DNA of 64,000 nt, from the NCBI GenBank assembly GCA_964599235.1, contig CAZRDX010000018.1, positions 62,001 through 126,000 on the forward strand, in the 5' to 3' direction. Origin of the DNA: DRPN01 sp964599235 (GTDB taxonomy: Bacteria > Bacteroidota > Bacteroidia > Bacteroidales > VadinHA17). A program made the translations under genes and the position numbers. The notes beneath the pieces were generated by a model, which worked only from the letters and a program-made list of their open reading frames with translations, was not told the origin of the DNA and searched no databases. Of this stretch, positions 54,487 through 63,322 are shown in pieces. The first letter of the stretch is position 1, and the number at the start of each line of letters is the position of its first letter.

Positions 54487-56756
54487 ATATCATTGTTTTT
54501 TCCGTGCATCCTGTAGAAACGCTTCCGGTATTTCCCGCGGGGGCCCGTTTCCTTCACGTCGATCGGCTGGTGAATGCCCAGCTTCAGGGCGGGAGAACCT
54601 TTCCTGAAGTGAAAATTCTCGTGCTCCATATCTTCGAACATCGGATCCGCTGCGATACTGTGCATCTCTATCCCGTATTTCCTCTGCTCCTCCAGATGGC
54701 GTATCCCCCATTCGGGATCCACGGTCGACCAGTACACATTGTAATCAGCAAAAGTATAACGCAAGCAGGGTTTTTTCATGCCGTTGCGTTCGATCCCCTC
54801 TCCCACAGGATGTTGTCCTTTCTCACACGAATAGAACACATTGTACTGGATGACCGAGCTGTCGATCACCCCGTCATAGAAACGGAGGTATCCACGATGC
54901 CGGCTGCCGGTACGAAGATCGACGGCCAGGTTCTCTATGATGTCGTTCTTTCCTTTGATCAGGAAGGCTTCGGCATATCCCCCTGTCCGGAAAACAATGT
55001 TTCTTTTGATCAGGGTCAGGTTCTGGTCGTCATCACAGCGGATGGCGTTGTTCATGTGCTTGCTCGGACAATGATGGCAATAGTTCTCGATCACCTGATT
55101 TCCTCCGCCAGCTCCGGAGACATAGATACAGTTCCCGTCTCCCAGGGTTTCCATCACATGATGGATATCGTTCCTCCAGACCCGGTTATTCCGGGCATGC
55201 AGCCATTTCTCCCGCATATACCATGTACCCGGCACATGCCATCTGTATTGTTCGGTTCTGAATTTTTTCGCCACGTCTTTTCCTCCCACCTCATCCCATC
55301 GGATGGTCCTGGAGCATTCGGATATGCCGAGTGTATCCCAGACGATCCTGCCGGTCACGCAGATACCGGCATAAGGCAAATGATATAACAAGTTGTTTTC
55401 GATTCTGTTCTCTCCACTCTGCCAGATGAAAAGTCCCGGTGATCCGTTGTAGATCGTGCCGGTGTGGTGGATGCTGTTGTTGACGATGGTATTGTGCCGG
55501 TTCACGTCCTTGGTTCCCGGTCCATAGCCTGCGAAGAGGATCCCCACTCCCCCCAGATGGTCGAACTCGTTTCCTTCCACACGGTTCTCTTGAGCATAGA
55601 GATCAAAACGCACGCCACTGCCTCCCGAGGTGGTAAAATGACAGGCTGTCACGGCACAGTTACGGCATCCCCGGAAACGCAGAAGGGCCGTCGGGCTGTC
55701 AAACCGCTCCCAGTCGTGCTGCAGCCCCCAGCCGGTCTCCCCATGCCAGGGCAAACGATCCCCCTGCGTGAAAGTGATCCCATGAAAGACCAGTCCCGTC
55801 ACAGGAAGATCTTCCGGACTGTCGTACCGGATCGTCCCCTCCACTCTCACCAGTTCGGTAAGCACCGGAACATATACACTGTCGGGACGATCGCCGCGAG
55901 GCCACAGGTACAGCCTGCTGTTCCGGTTGTCCAGCACCCACTCACCCGGCTCATCCAGCACGGCCAGGACATTCTCCACCCACCCGTAAGGACGGGCCGG
56001 CGGCTGAAGGGGATAAGTCGCAGGATATGCCAGGCAGGCCGTATGATCCCTTTCATTCACCTCTTTCAGAGGGATCATGTTGCTGATCCATCTCCTGGGA
56101 AAAGGTACCACATACATCTCGGCATTGGCTAGATCCGGCCAGGAAGCCAGTTCTCCCTCCGGGTAGGCAAAACGCAACGGATCGTCCCATTCCTCTTCGC
56201 CTCTCACGAAATCAAACCGTTTCCCTCTTGCCCGGGGCAGACGTTCCGAACCTTGGTACAAAGTATAGAACAGTTGCACCTCTTTCTGCTGATCAGCCAC
56301 AGTGGAGGGAGGAAGCTGATCCTTTTTGATCGACTTCACATAAGAGACATCCGCCACCCAAACATGTCCAAAAGCTTTTTCAGGCAGGCCCTCCACAGGC
56401 TCGTTCAGCTTCACCCAACTGGTCACCGGAACACTCCCGCTCAGGACCGGCCTTTCGCCGGGACAGGCCTCATAGATCACCGTGTGACCCGGCGCAGCCC
56501 CATCCTCGCGGGTAAAGACCACGGTCTTCTTCAACCGGTACACCCCACCCCTGAGACAAACACGGACGTCCTGGTCAGGATGCTCTTCCCTGATCCTGCG
56601 CACTTCTTCCCGGGCACGTTCGATCGTAGCAAAGGGATGCTCCTTGCTACCCGTAGCCCGGTCATCACCGCTCGGCGAAACATAGATGGTCTCAGGCACC
56701 GAAGAACAACTCACAAACAAAAACATCAATGCTCCCAAATACATCTTTTTTTTCAT
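54483..56756 (-). CDS. Right-handed parallel beta-helix lipoprotein (GH141-like)
   Basis: Lipoprotein of 757 residues (lipobox LFVSC). Entry YVSPSGDDRATGSKEHPF, helix TIERAREEVRRIR, then GGVYRLKKTVVF and GERPVLSGSVPVTSW, as in GH141 and related beta-helix glycosidases. Coils follow: AVTACHFTTSGGSGVRFD, HNTIVNNSIHHTGTIYNG, ENRIENNLLYHLPYAGICV and QVIENYCHHCPSKHMNNAI. It resembles the 9.4-kb beta-helix gene in this entry region, whereas the 40.9-kb one differs. It lies after the GH95-like gene by 95 bases and overlaps the GH2 gene by four bases. Predicted role: cleavage of a fucose- or xylose-type linkage, but not proven. Confidence 0.75.
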   Translation of the reverse strand: MKKKMYLGALMFLFVSCSSVPETIYVSPSGDDRATGSKEHPFATIERAREEVRRIREEHPDQDVRVCLRGGVYRLKKTVVFTREDGAAPGHTVIYEACPGERPVLSGSVPVTSWVKLNEPVEGLPEKAFGHVWVADVSYVKSIKKDQLPPSTVADQQKEVQLFYTLYQGSERLPRARGKRFDFVRGEEEWDDPLRFAYPEGELASWPDLANAEMYVVPFPRRWISNMIPLKEVNERDHTACLAYPATYPLQPPARPYGWVENVLAVLDEPGEWVLDNRNSRLYLWPRGDRPDSVYVPVLTELVRVEGTIRYDSPEDLPVTGLVFHGITFTQGDRLPWHGETGWGLQHDWERFDSPTALLRFRGCRNCAVTACHFTTSGGSGVRFDLYAQENRVEGNEFDHLGGVGILFAGYGPGTKDVNRHNTIVNNSIHHTGTIYNGSPGLFIWQSGENRIENNLLYHLPYAGICVTGRIVWDTLGISECSRTIRWDEVGGKDVAKKFRTEQYRWHVPGTWYMREKWLHARNNRVWRNDIHHVMETLGDGNCIYVSGAGGGNQVIENYCHHCPSKHMNNAIRCDDDQNLTLIKRNIVFRTGGYAEAFLIKGKNDIIENLAVDLRTGSRHRGYLRFYDGVIDSSVIQYNVFYSCEKGQHPVGEGIERNGMKKPCLRYTFADYNVYWSTVDPEWGIRHLEEQRKYGIEMHSIAADPMFEDMEHENFHFRKGSPALKLGIHQPIDVKETGPRGKYRKRFYRMHGKNNDI

Positions 56757-56851
56757 GACATACTGATATTTGACCAATTTGCATATCCGGTTTTACATGA
56801 GATCATGACCGTTCCCTGTTCTCATGACCTAGGAACCCACCAGGGACACCC

Positions 56852-59464
56852 TCACTGCAGGGATCTTTTGACTTGCTCAAGTGTTTTTCCTGCCGGTACC
56901 AGGATGATCCTTTCCCCTTTGCCGGTCTTGAATTGCAGGAGGGATCCTTCGATCCTTTCTGTTTTTCTTCCATCCCGGTACAACACCACGGGGGTCTTTT
57001 CGCCCCAGGGGTTGCGGATGCGACAGTTCTCCCCTGCAAGCGATCTGAGTTCCACAAAAACGATCTCTCCTTTTTTCATGGAAGAGGAGACCTGAAAACC
57101 TCCCCGTGCCGTCAGGGAGAAGTCGGCATCCCACTCCTCAGGCCAGGCAGGGAAGACACGGATCACAGGTTCTTCACCCGGATGTGCCGGCACACTCTGC
57201 AACAAGGCATACTGAAGACCTGCGCTCATCCTTCCGAGGCGCTGGATACCGATCGCCTCTTTCCCTTCCCTCATGGTCATTCTGTTGTCCATGATCCCTG
57301 CTTCCCTGGCTTCTTCCCCAATAAAACGGCTGATCAGCTCAGGCGTTTGTCTGATCTGGGAAGGCAGCATGTAGCGGATCTCTTTTTTACGGCCCATGAG
57401 GGCTGCCGCAATGTTGGCCCGGCTCAGGACGTGTACGGGATACCCCGGTCCCACATCAGGATAAGCATGATCGAACGAGTTGTTCGCAACAAGGTGTAAC
57501 AACGTGTCGGGATTCTCCAGGGTGCACAGATCATAGTACACCACAGGGATCAGACGTCCCCAATGGGTTTTCCCTCCTTCATAGGGTTTTCTTCCCGCGG
57601 TCCATATCACCGGCTCGCCGGGACGACGCGGCGTGAGCGAATTGACATCCTCGTTGGTTGGCAGCGTGGTCAGACTGTCCAGCACGTTCTGCCACCGTTG
57701 CCTCAGGTCGGCGTCCACGCCCAGGATACGTGAGGAACGTATGGCCAGGGGCAGGATTCCTTTCATGGCCGCGATCGATTCCATAGGATCCTGGCATCCT
57801 CTCACCGGCTCATGGTTGTTCATGTTGTGAAGATGGTACCGGCCATCGGTACCCACCCTGAGATTGGGAAAGTTCACGAAAAACTCCGCCGTCCCTTTCA
57901 GCATGGGATAGGCATGGTTCCGCAACCACTCCTTGTCTCGGGTGTAATCGTAGCGCAGCCAGAACATATAGGCCACCTTGGCCGTGGTGGTAGGGATATG
58001 AACCAGATACCCGAAAGGATCCCCGTGCAGGGAATGATAGACCCATTCTCCGTTGATCCACTGTCCCGGTCCTTTCCAGTTCCACGGACTGCAATGAGGG
58101 TGTTTTTTGTCAGCGAACCTGCGGAACTCCAGCGATCGCAGCTCCCAGGGTTTGCGCAACAAATACAGATCCCGTGCCTCCCGTGCGATCTCCTCCGGGA
58201 GTTCTTCCAGACCATCGAACCCTACCGTCTCCGGTATCCAGATCCCTTTGGTCCCCCAATACTGACGGGCAGCAATGGCACACGAACGGTACATGCCTTC
58301 ATACATGCGGTACATTGGTTCCATCAGCTCCCAACGTCCCGCCTCCGGAAGGGACCGGTAATAACAACTCAGATTGTGGTACCAATGCATGGCTCCCCAC
58401 CGGCAGTAGTCTCCTCCCGTTTTCCAGATCATGCCACCAAAACGGGGCGGATAGGCTCCCCGTGAACTGGAAGCCATCACATAGAGATAGTAGGTATAAT
58501 GCTTTTCCACAAATTCGGCCTCACCGTCCTCGCTGTGAAGACGGATGAACGATCGCGACCAGAAATCATGCCACCATGTCCTGTTCTCTTCAAGGAGGGC
58601 CGGAAATCCTTTTGAAGATGCCGCATCCAGCTGTCGCATCACCGTTTCCTGCAGGTCGTCATCTTCGCTGAATGAGGCGGCACTCCCCAACCAGACGGTA
58701 TAGGCACCCTTTCCCGGGGCCAGGATCAACTGAACGGTCATGGGATCAGGATAACGTACCGTTGCCGTCCTTCCCGTGACGCGTGCTGCCAGCATCGAGC
58801 CACAGTAATACTTCCCCGAAGCATACTCCTCGCTGAAACGCTGAGCGAGCAGGATGGTCCCCTCCCTGTCAGCCACTGAAGAACGCGCCAGGTGACTCCT
58901 GGTACGCACCTCCGGGGGACGCAACATGCGAAGGTTCACGCACACAGGCTGACCTTCGGCACGCTCGTCGATGATCTCCACCGCCATCACATCCCCGGCA
59001 TGCCAGGCCATCACCCGCACCCTTACCCCTGCACCACGCAACGAAAGAAAACCATCGTAAACATGCAGGTGCTGACGGGTGGCTTCTTCGGTGAACACCC
59101 CGGGACCATAGCCGCCGAAATCGATGTCCACAAACCCTACCCCAAAACCATAGTCGGAATCGCGCCAATTGAAGCTGTTCGACCAGGCATTGCTGGCATA
59201 GACATCGACACGGTTGATCTGGAACTTCATCATCGAAGGAGTGGTCCATACCAGGCTCCCCATGACACCGTTGCCTACAGGCATCCCCCCCTGCCGACGG
59301 CTTACAGGACGGTCAAGATGAATATCGGCACGACTGACCAACGCTGCACGATCCACATCAAGCAGGGTCACCTGCGACCAACCATGTACCCACAACAAAA
59401 AAATGAACACCAGCAAACACAAGCACCTCTTCTTGAGGTTTCCTTTTAAAAAAGAGCGTTCCAT
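56852..59464 (-). CDS. GH95-like (DUF5703-type) glycosidase
   Basis: First gene of the big minus-strand cluster, about 870 residues, signal peptide LLVFIFLLWVHGWSQ. The N-terminal beta-sandwich contains RQGGMPVGNGVMGSLVW, equivalent to the AxPVGNGxxGA motif of GH95. The middle is an (alpha/alpha)6 barrel (EFVEKHYTYYLYVMASSSRG, GGDYCRWGAMHWYHNLSCYY, NMNNHEPVRGCQDP). The C-terminal FPAWPEEWDADFSLTARGG is the GH95 closing domain. GH95 hydrolyses alpha-1,2-fucose or alpha-1,2-galactose with inversion, using an Asn-activated water and Glu acid; I could not map those residues with certainty. The upstream frame extends to 59689 but the ATG at 59464 gives the signal peptide. 95 bases precede the beta-helix gene. 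Confidence 0.82.
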   Translation of the reverse strand: MERSFLKGNLKKRCLCLLVFIFLLWVHGWSQVTLLDVDRAALVSRADIHLDRPVSRRQGGMPVGNGVMGSLVWTTPSMMKFQINRVDVYASNAWSNSFNWRDSDYGFGVGFVDIDFGGYGPGVFTEEATRQHLHVYDGFLSLRGAGVRVRVMAWHAGDVMAVEIIDERAEGQPVCVNLRMLRPPEVRTRSHLARSSVADREGTILLAQRFSEEYASGKYYCGSMLAARVTGRTATVRYPDPMTVQLILAPGKGAYTVWLGSAASFSEDDDLQETVMRQLDAASSKGFPALLEENRTWWHDFWSRSFIRLHSEDGEAEFVEKHYTYYLYVMASSSRGAYPPRFGGMIWKTGGDYCRWGAMHWYHNLSCYYRSLPEAGRWELMEPMYRMYEGMYRSCAIAARQYWGTKGIWIPETVGFDGLEELPEEIAREARDLYLLRKPWELRSLEFRRFADKKHPHCSPWNWKGPGQWINGEWVYHSLHGDPFGYLVHIPTTTAKVAYMFWLRYDYTRDKEWLRNHAYPMLKGTAEFFVNFPNLRVGTDGRYHLHNMNNHEPVRGCQDPMESIAAMKGILPLAIRSSRILGVDADLRQRWQNVLDSLTTLPTNEDVNSLTPRRPGEPVIWTAGRKPYEGGKTHWGRLIPVVYYDLCTLENPDTLLHLVANNSFDHAYPDVGPGYPVHVLSRANIAAALMGRKKEIRYMLPSQIRQTPELISRFIGEEAREAGIMDNRMTMREGKEAIGIQRLGRMSAGLQYALLQSVPAHPGEEPVIRVFPAWPEEWDADFSLTARGGFQVSSSMKKGEIVFVELRSLAGENCRIRNPWGEKTPVVLYRDGRKTERIEGSLLQFKTGKGERIILVPAGKTLEQVKRSLQ

Positions 59465-60049
59465 ATGTTCCGCGATTTTTTCATGTGAATCAAAGACCCC
59501 AGAATTATTTTCGCAAACAGTCGGTACGATCGTCGTGATCCCGCATACCGGAACAGGAGCCGGACATCCGCAGCTTTTCTTTTCCGCCCGACACAAAAAG
59601 CAGAAGCATGAACGGTCCGAGCAACGATCCCGGCCGGTACGGTCAGGAGGTGATGACGGACCATCAAAAAAGGGGCATCCTCTGCCCATCCATCAAGAAT
59701 AGGTAAGAACACCTGAGAAAGAGAGCGGCAACGGTCAGAATGGTCCGACAACTGCCGTGTATCCTGAGATTCCACCCCCTCCCGGAGTATTCCGTTGTTA
59801 ACGGGAAGGGCTCCGGTCCTTTGAGGTGCAGGAAGAGGACCGGGAGAGAGAAACCGTACACATTTTCCCGCTTTCCACACACAAGAAAAGAAAGAAAGGA
59901 AGAAAAAAGGGAGGATCATCATGCGATCCACTGAACTTTTCATGGCGACCTCTTTCCCTCCCGGCATGGGATCAGGAGTGCGACCGGCACATCACCGGCC
60001 ACACCCCTTTCCCCATCCGGACAAAACAATTAACCTAAAACCTAGCATT

Positions 60050-60154
60050 ATGAAGCGTCACAGGCTTTCACGTGCACTTGTTCTACGTCGGCCTCCTCCC
60101 CTACCACCATCTTATAAACGACAATTTATCCACAACCTCAAAACAGACCCTTAA
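60050..60154 (+). other. 34-codon open frame with SusC-leader-like upstream sequence
   Basis: ATGAAGCG is preceded by CCTAAAACCTAGCATT, which resembles the bases before the ATGAAGCG start of SusC at 25564 (AAACCTAAACCTAATACC). The short product begins MKRHRLSR and is proline/arginine rich, with no signal peptide. It may be a leader or a vestigial start; a hairpin begins at its stop codon. Confidence 0.25.
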
Positions 60155-60186
60155 AGAGAATGATCACACAACCGTCTCATTCTCTT
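60154..60186 (+). repeat. 10-bp inverted repeat downstream of the 34-codon frame
   Basis: AAGAGAATGA (60154-60163) and TCATTCTCTT (60177-60186) are perfect complements around a 13-base loop. No T-run follows, so it is not a standard terminator. The stop TAA overlaps its first base. Confidence 0.5.
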
Positions 60187-60212
60187 CATATTACCAGAAC
60201 AAAACAAGTAAT

Positions 60213-60244
60213 CTACGTAGCTACCTACGTAGCAACCTACGTAG
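60213..60244. repeat. Three 12-bp-spaced CTACGTAG palindromes
   Basis: CTACGTAG occurs at 60213-60220, 60225-60232 and 60237-60244, exactly 12 bases apart, so copies lie about one helical turn from each other. The linkers are CTAC and CAAC. The site is about 290 bases upstream of the Rrf2 gene. A repeated operator is likely; it is also a compact tandem repeat. Confidence 0.6.
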
Positions 60245-60467
60245 ATCAGAACAAAAGGTAACAAATCCATATTACTGTTTTACTTTAATATAAGCCGATA
60301 GAACAACCAGATTGAAGACAACAGATTTACACAAACTTCTGACAAAGCACAAAATTCTGGTATCGCCACCGGTCTTGGAGAGAGCTGGGCTGTTCTTATT
60401 CCTGCATGGCAAAACAGCCATATTGATATATAATTATAACCAATATTTCAATTTTTATATCCAACCT

Positions 60468-60497
60468 ATTGCATTATTGAATAATTATTTATATTTG
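60468..60497 (+). promoter_or_regulatory. Promoter of the rrf2-nor operon
   Basis: TATATTTG (60490-60497) is an exact TAnnTTTG -7 element, and ATTG (60468-60471) matches three of four bases of the -33 element with an 18-base spacer. Transcription should start near 60504, about 27 bases before the ATG at 60531. Confidence 0.65.
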
Positions 60498-60505
60498 CAG
60501 TAATT

Positions 60506-60523
60506 TACTATTTTGGTATAGTA
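60506..60523 (+). promoter_or_regulatory. Operator-like palindrome at the start of the rrf2-nor transcript
   Basis: TACTAT (60506-60511), six bases, ATAGTA (60518-60523) form a perfect inverted repeat between the -7 box and the ATG. Binding here would block transcription, and the Rrf2 protein encoded downstream is the obvious candidate. Confidence 0.55.
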
Positions 60524-60530
60524 TTTATCC

Positions 60531-60944
60531 ATGATCCTATCGAAGACATCGCAGTATGCGGTGCGGGTCCTGAGCTACATGGTGAATTCGGACCTGCAGG
60601 TCTTCTCGGCCCATCATCTGAGCCAGGCCTTGTCGATCCCCGACAAATATTTGCGGCAGCTGATGACCACCCTGGCCAAGGCGGGGTTCATCCGGAGCAT
60701 CCGCGGACGGGAAGGCGGTTATGTCTTCTCAAGGAACGCGAACCGCATCCGCCTGGCGGACATCATCGATGCGGTCGAGGGAATGGACAAATACGAAGGC
60801 TGTCTGCTTGGTTTCCCCGCCTGCAGCGACGAGCATCCCTGCAGCCTTCACGAGAAATGGGCCCCTTTGCGCGACCAGCTGATGTACTTTCTCAGAGAAA
60901 CCACCCTCGACGAGATCCGTAACCCGAACATCACAAGATTCTGA
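60531..60944 (+). CDS. Rrf2-family Fe-S transcriptional regulator (NsrR-like)
   Basis: Cytoplasmic winged-helix repressor of 137 residues. The N-terminal MILSKTSQYAVRVLSYM, SIPDKYLRQLMTTLAKAG and GREGGYVFSRN are the Rrf2 DNA-binding domain. Three cysteines, C91, C98 and C104, sit in CLLGFPACSDEHPC, the usual cluster-binding loop of Rrf2 sensors such as NsrR and IscR. It is 30 bases upstream of the nitric oxide reductase gene, so NO sensing through a labile Fe-S cluster is the likely job (NsrR-type). The promoter and palindrome upstream suggest self-regulation. No in vivo evidence; IscR-like iron-sulfur sensing is less likely given the neighbour. Confidence 0.9.
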   Translation: MILSKTSQYAVRVLSYMVNSDLQVFSAHHLSQALSIPDKYLRQLMTTLAKAGFIRSIRGREGGYVFSRNANRIRLADIIDAVEGMDKYEGCLLGFPACSDEHPCSLHEKWAPLRDQLMYFLRETTLDEIRNPNITRF

Positions 60945-60974
60945 TATTTCATTATTAACCAAAACCTTCGGACT

Positions 60975-63197
60975 ATGAAACAGACTTTGCTGGACCGGTT
61001 CATGACCAAGAAAGGCCTTTACACGGCCTTTTGGATCATCGCCATCTTCATGGTGACGATCCTGATCTACTACACGGCGAACCTTCACAAGGAGGTGCCG
61101 CCGATCCCTCAGGAGGTCCGCTCGAACACGGGAGAAGTGCTCTACACCTACGATGACATCGTCGAGGGCAAGGCCTACTTCCAGGAGTTCGACCTCACCG
61201 ACTGGGGGACGTTGCTGGGTATGGGTGCCTACATGGGCCCCGACTTCTCCACCACCTTCTATCACCACAGGGTAGAGGACCTGTATGATTTCTACGGCAT
61301 GCAGATGTATGGCAAGAAGATGTCGGAGCTGAGCGACATCGAGAAAGGGGCTGTCAAGGAACGTGTCAAACAGGACATCAAGGAACAGACCCACCTGAGC
61401 GCCGACCAGGTGACTTACACCGAGGGCTCTACGCTGGCCTACCGCAACAACGTCGAACGTCTGGTGAAGATGCTCGTCGAGGGCGATCCCGAACGGGGTT
61501 TCCCGGGCGGGGTGATCCGGCCCGAGGAGGCACGTAAGATCGCCGCTTTCGTCGACTGGTCGCAGCTGGTGGCCTCCACACTCCGTCCCGAGACCAACCG
61601 CACCTGGTCGAACAACTGGCCTTACGAACCGCTGGTCGACCAAGACCTCAACTTCAACTACCACAAGGTATCGCTCTGGGAGTTCCTCCTCCTTTGGACG
61701 CTCACCATCATCGTCATCTTCCTCTCGTATGAATATCTTTTCAAGAAAGACGAGGAGCTGCAGCCGGCCATGAAGGTAACCTCCCTGTTCCGTTCGCAGA
61801 AGAAGCTGCTGAAGTATGTCCCCATTGTGGCCGGGCTGTTCGTGGTGCAGCTGTTCGTGGGCGGCTATCTGGCCCATCTCTACACCGAACCTTCGAAAGA
61901 TTTCGTGATCTCGCAGAGCCTGCTGCCTTTCAATGTGGCCCGTTCGATCCATACGCAGCTGGCCATCCTGTGGGTGGCCGTGGGCTGGCTGGTAGGCGGT
62001 CTGCTCATCGCCCCCTGGGTGGCCAACAAAGACCACAAGTTTCCCTGGCTGGTGGACATCCTCTGGCTGGCCCTGGTGATCGTCGCCGTAGGCGCCCTCA
62101 TCGGTCTCTATATGGGAGCCACCGGTCATCTGCGCGACAGCTGGTTCTGGCTGGGTAACGAAGGTCGTGAACTGATCAACCTGGGCCGTCTCTGGGACAT
62201 CGGCCTGGTGGTGGGACTGGTCTTCTGGTTCCTGCTGATCATCTCGCTGATCCGCAAGGCCGCCACCAACAACCCGCTGGTGGGCACCATCATCTGGTCG
62301 GCCTTCGCCATCGCCACCCTTTACATCGCCGGCATGATGCCCATCCACAAGGTCATGCCCAATTTCACCGTTGACGACTACTACCGCTGGTGGGTCATCC
62401 ACCTGTGGGTGGAGCTCACCTTCGAGATGTTCGCTGCCGGGGTGATCGCCTTCTTTACCGTCTCGCTGGGACTGATCTCGCACAAAACGGCCGTCCGCAC
62501 CATGATCTTCGAGCTCTTCCTGATCATGATGAGCGGCACGCTGGGTGTGGGTCATCACTACTGGTTCCAAGGGCTCGATGAGTACTGGATCGCCATCGGC
62601 GGTATCTTCTCGGCCCTGGAGCCGCTGCCGCTGGCCCTGATGATCGTCGAGGCGATGAAGAACCAGCGCGAACAGCGTCTCGAAGGCAAGCCCAACGAGT
62701 TCAGCACCGTCTTCATGTGGGTAGCCGGTTCGGCCGTTCTCAACTGGATCGGTGCCGGCTTCCTGGGCATGCTCATCAACACGCCCACCATCGACTACTA
62801 TGCCCACGGCACCTACCTGATCATGCCGCACGGTCATGTCGCCCTGCTGGGTGCCTTCGGCTACATCTCCATAGCCTTCCTCTACATGACCTCGCGGGCC
62901 CACTCGCTGGCCAACGGTCTGAAATGGGACCCCCGTCCCAGCAAGTGGGGTTTCTGGCTGCTCACCCTGGGCGTCATCCTCTTCGCCCTGCCCACCTACA
63001 TCGTGGGGATCGAACAGGCCCAGACCGCCTTCGAAAAAGGCTATTACTTCGCCCGGCTGCGTGAGGCCGTCGAGCCGATGAAAGGATGGCTCTGGTTCCG
63101 TCTCCTGCCCGACGGCATGATGATCATCGGCGGCCTGATCATTCTCTACGACCTGCTGACCAAGACCTTCACCAGGAAGAAGGCCGTGGCAGCCTGA
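60975..63197 (+). CDS. norZ: Quinol-dependent nitric oxide reductase (qNor, NorZ-type)
   Basis: Integral membrane enzyme of 740 residues that reduces NO to N2O using quinol. An N-terminal helix and a periplasmic domain of about 200 residues (cytochrome c-like fold without a CxxCH haem motif, which marks the quinol type) precede the twelve-helix NorB domain. Haem and FeB ligands are recognisable: H326 (RSIHTQLAILW), H476 with E480 (HLWVELTFE), H527 and H528 (GVGHHYWF), E549 (FSALEPLP), and H619/H621 (MPHGHVALLG). It is cotranscribed with the Rrf2 gene, and an intrinsic terminator follows after 26 bases. Role: NO detoxification or the NO step of respiration. Confidence 0.94.
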   Translation: MKQTLLDRFMTKKGLYTAFWIIAIFMVTILIYYTANLHKEVPPIPQEVRSNTGEVLYTYDDIVEGKAYFQEFDLTDWGTLLGMGAYMGPDFSTTFYHHRVEDLYDFYGMQMYGKKMSELSDIEKGAVKERVKQDIKEQTHLSADQVTYTEGSTLAYRNNVERLVKMLVEGDPERGFPGGVIRPEEARKIAAFVDWSQLVASTLRPETNRTWSNNWPYEPLVDQDLNFNYHKVSLWEFLLLWTLTIIVIFLSYEYLFKKDEELQPAMKVTSLFRSQKKLLKYVPIVAGLFVVQLFVGGYLAHLYTEPSKDFVISQSLLPFNVARSIHTQLAILWVAVGWLVGGLLIAPWVANKDHKFPWLVDILWLALVIVAVGALIGLYMGATGHLRDSWFWLGNEGRELINLGRLWDIGLVVGLVFWFLLIISLIRKAATNNPLVGTIIWSAFAIATLYIAGMMPIHKVMPNFTVDDYYRWWVIHLWVELTFEMFAAGVIAFFTVSLGLISHKTAVRTMIFELFLIMMSGTLGVGHHYWFQGLDEYWIAIGGIFSALEPLPLALMIVEAMKNQREQRLEGKPNEFSTVFMWVAGSAVLNWIGAGFLGMLINTPTIDYYAHGTYLIMPHGHVALLGAFGYISIAFLYMTSRAHSLANGLKWDPRPSKWGFWLLTLGVILFALPTYIVGIEQAQTAFEKGYYFARLREAVEPMKGWLWFRLLPDGMMIIGGLIILYDLLTKTFTRKKAVAA

Positions 63198-63222
63198 GAC
63201 AACGCACATTCCTGAATGAAGC

Positions 63223-63252
63223 AAAAAGCCCCCGATATCGGGGGCTTTTTTT
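63223..63252 (+). terminator. Intrinsic terminator after the nitric oxide reductase gene
   Basis: AAAAAGCCCCCGAT and ATCGGGGGCTTTTT are perfect complementary arms meeting at the centre, with a further two T after. It lies 26 bases after the stop and works on either strand. Confidence 0.92.
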
Positions 63253-63265
63253 GTCTTCCCCTCCC

Positions 63266-63297
63266 CTTGACAATTTCTCCCGGATTCCTTAAATTTC
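63266..63297 (+). promoter_or_regulatory. Possible promoter of the last (partial) gene
   Basis: TAAATTTC (63290-63297) has one mismatch to TAnnTTTG, and CTTG (63266-63269) is one mismatch from TTTG with a 20-base spacer. The ATG is at 63323. Confidence 0.45.
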
Positions 63298-63322
63298 CTG
63301 ATCGGTCCGAAACTTATCCGTC

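Larger units (their letters stand above)
59465..60467. other. Regulatory gap between the catabolic cluster and the nor operon
   Basis: About 1 kb without a convincing gene. It must contain the promoter of the GH95-first transcript (minus strand), for which no exact -7 match was seen. It includes a G/A-rich stretch (59881-59920), a 34-codon open frame, an inverted repeat and three direct CTACGTAG palindromes, listed separately. The part after 60100 is AT-rich. Confidence 0.55.

Noticed and set aside
60729..63224. Open frame of 831 codons on the minus strand opposite the nitric oxide reductase
   Set aside because: Lies exactly antisense to the highly conserved qNor gene, is rich in Asp, Glu, His and Gln repeats and has no recognisable domain. 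It is a shadow of codon bias.
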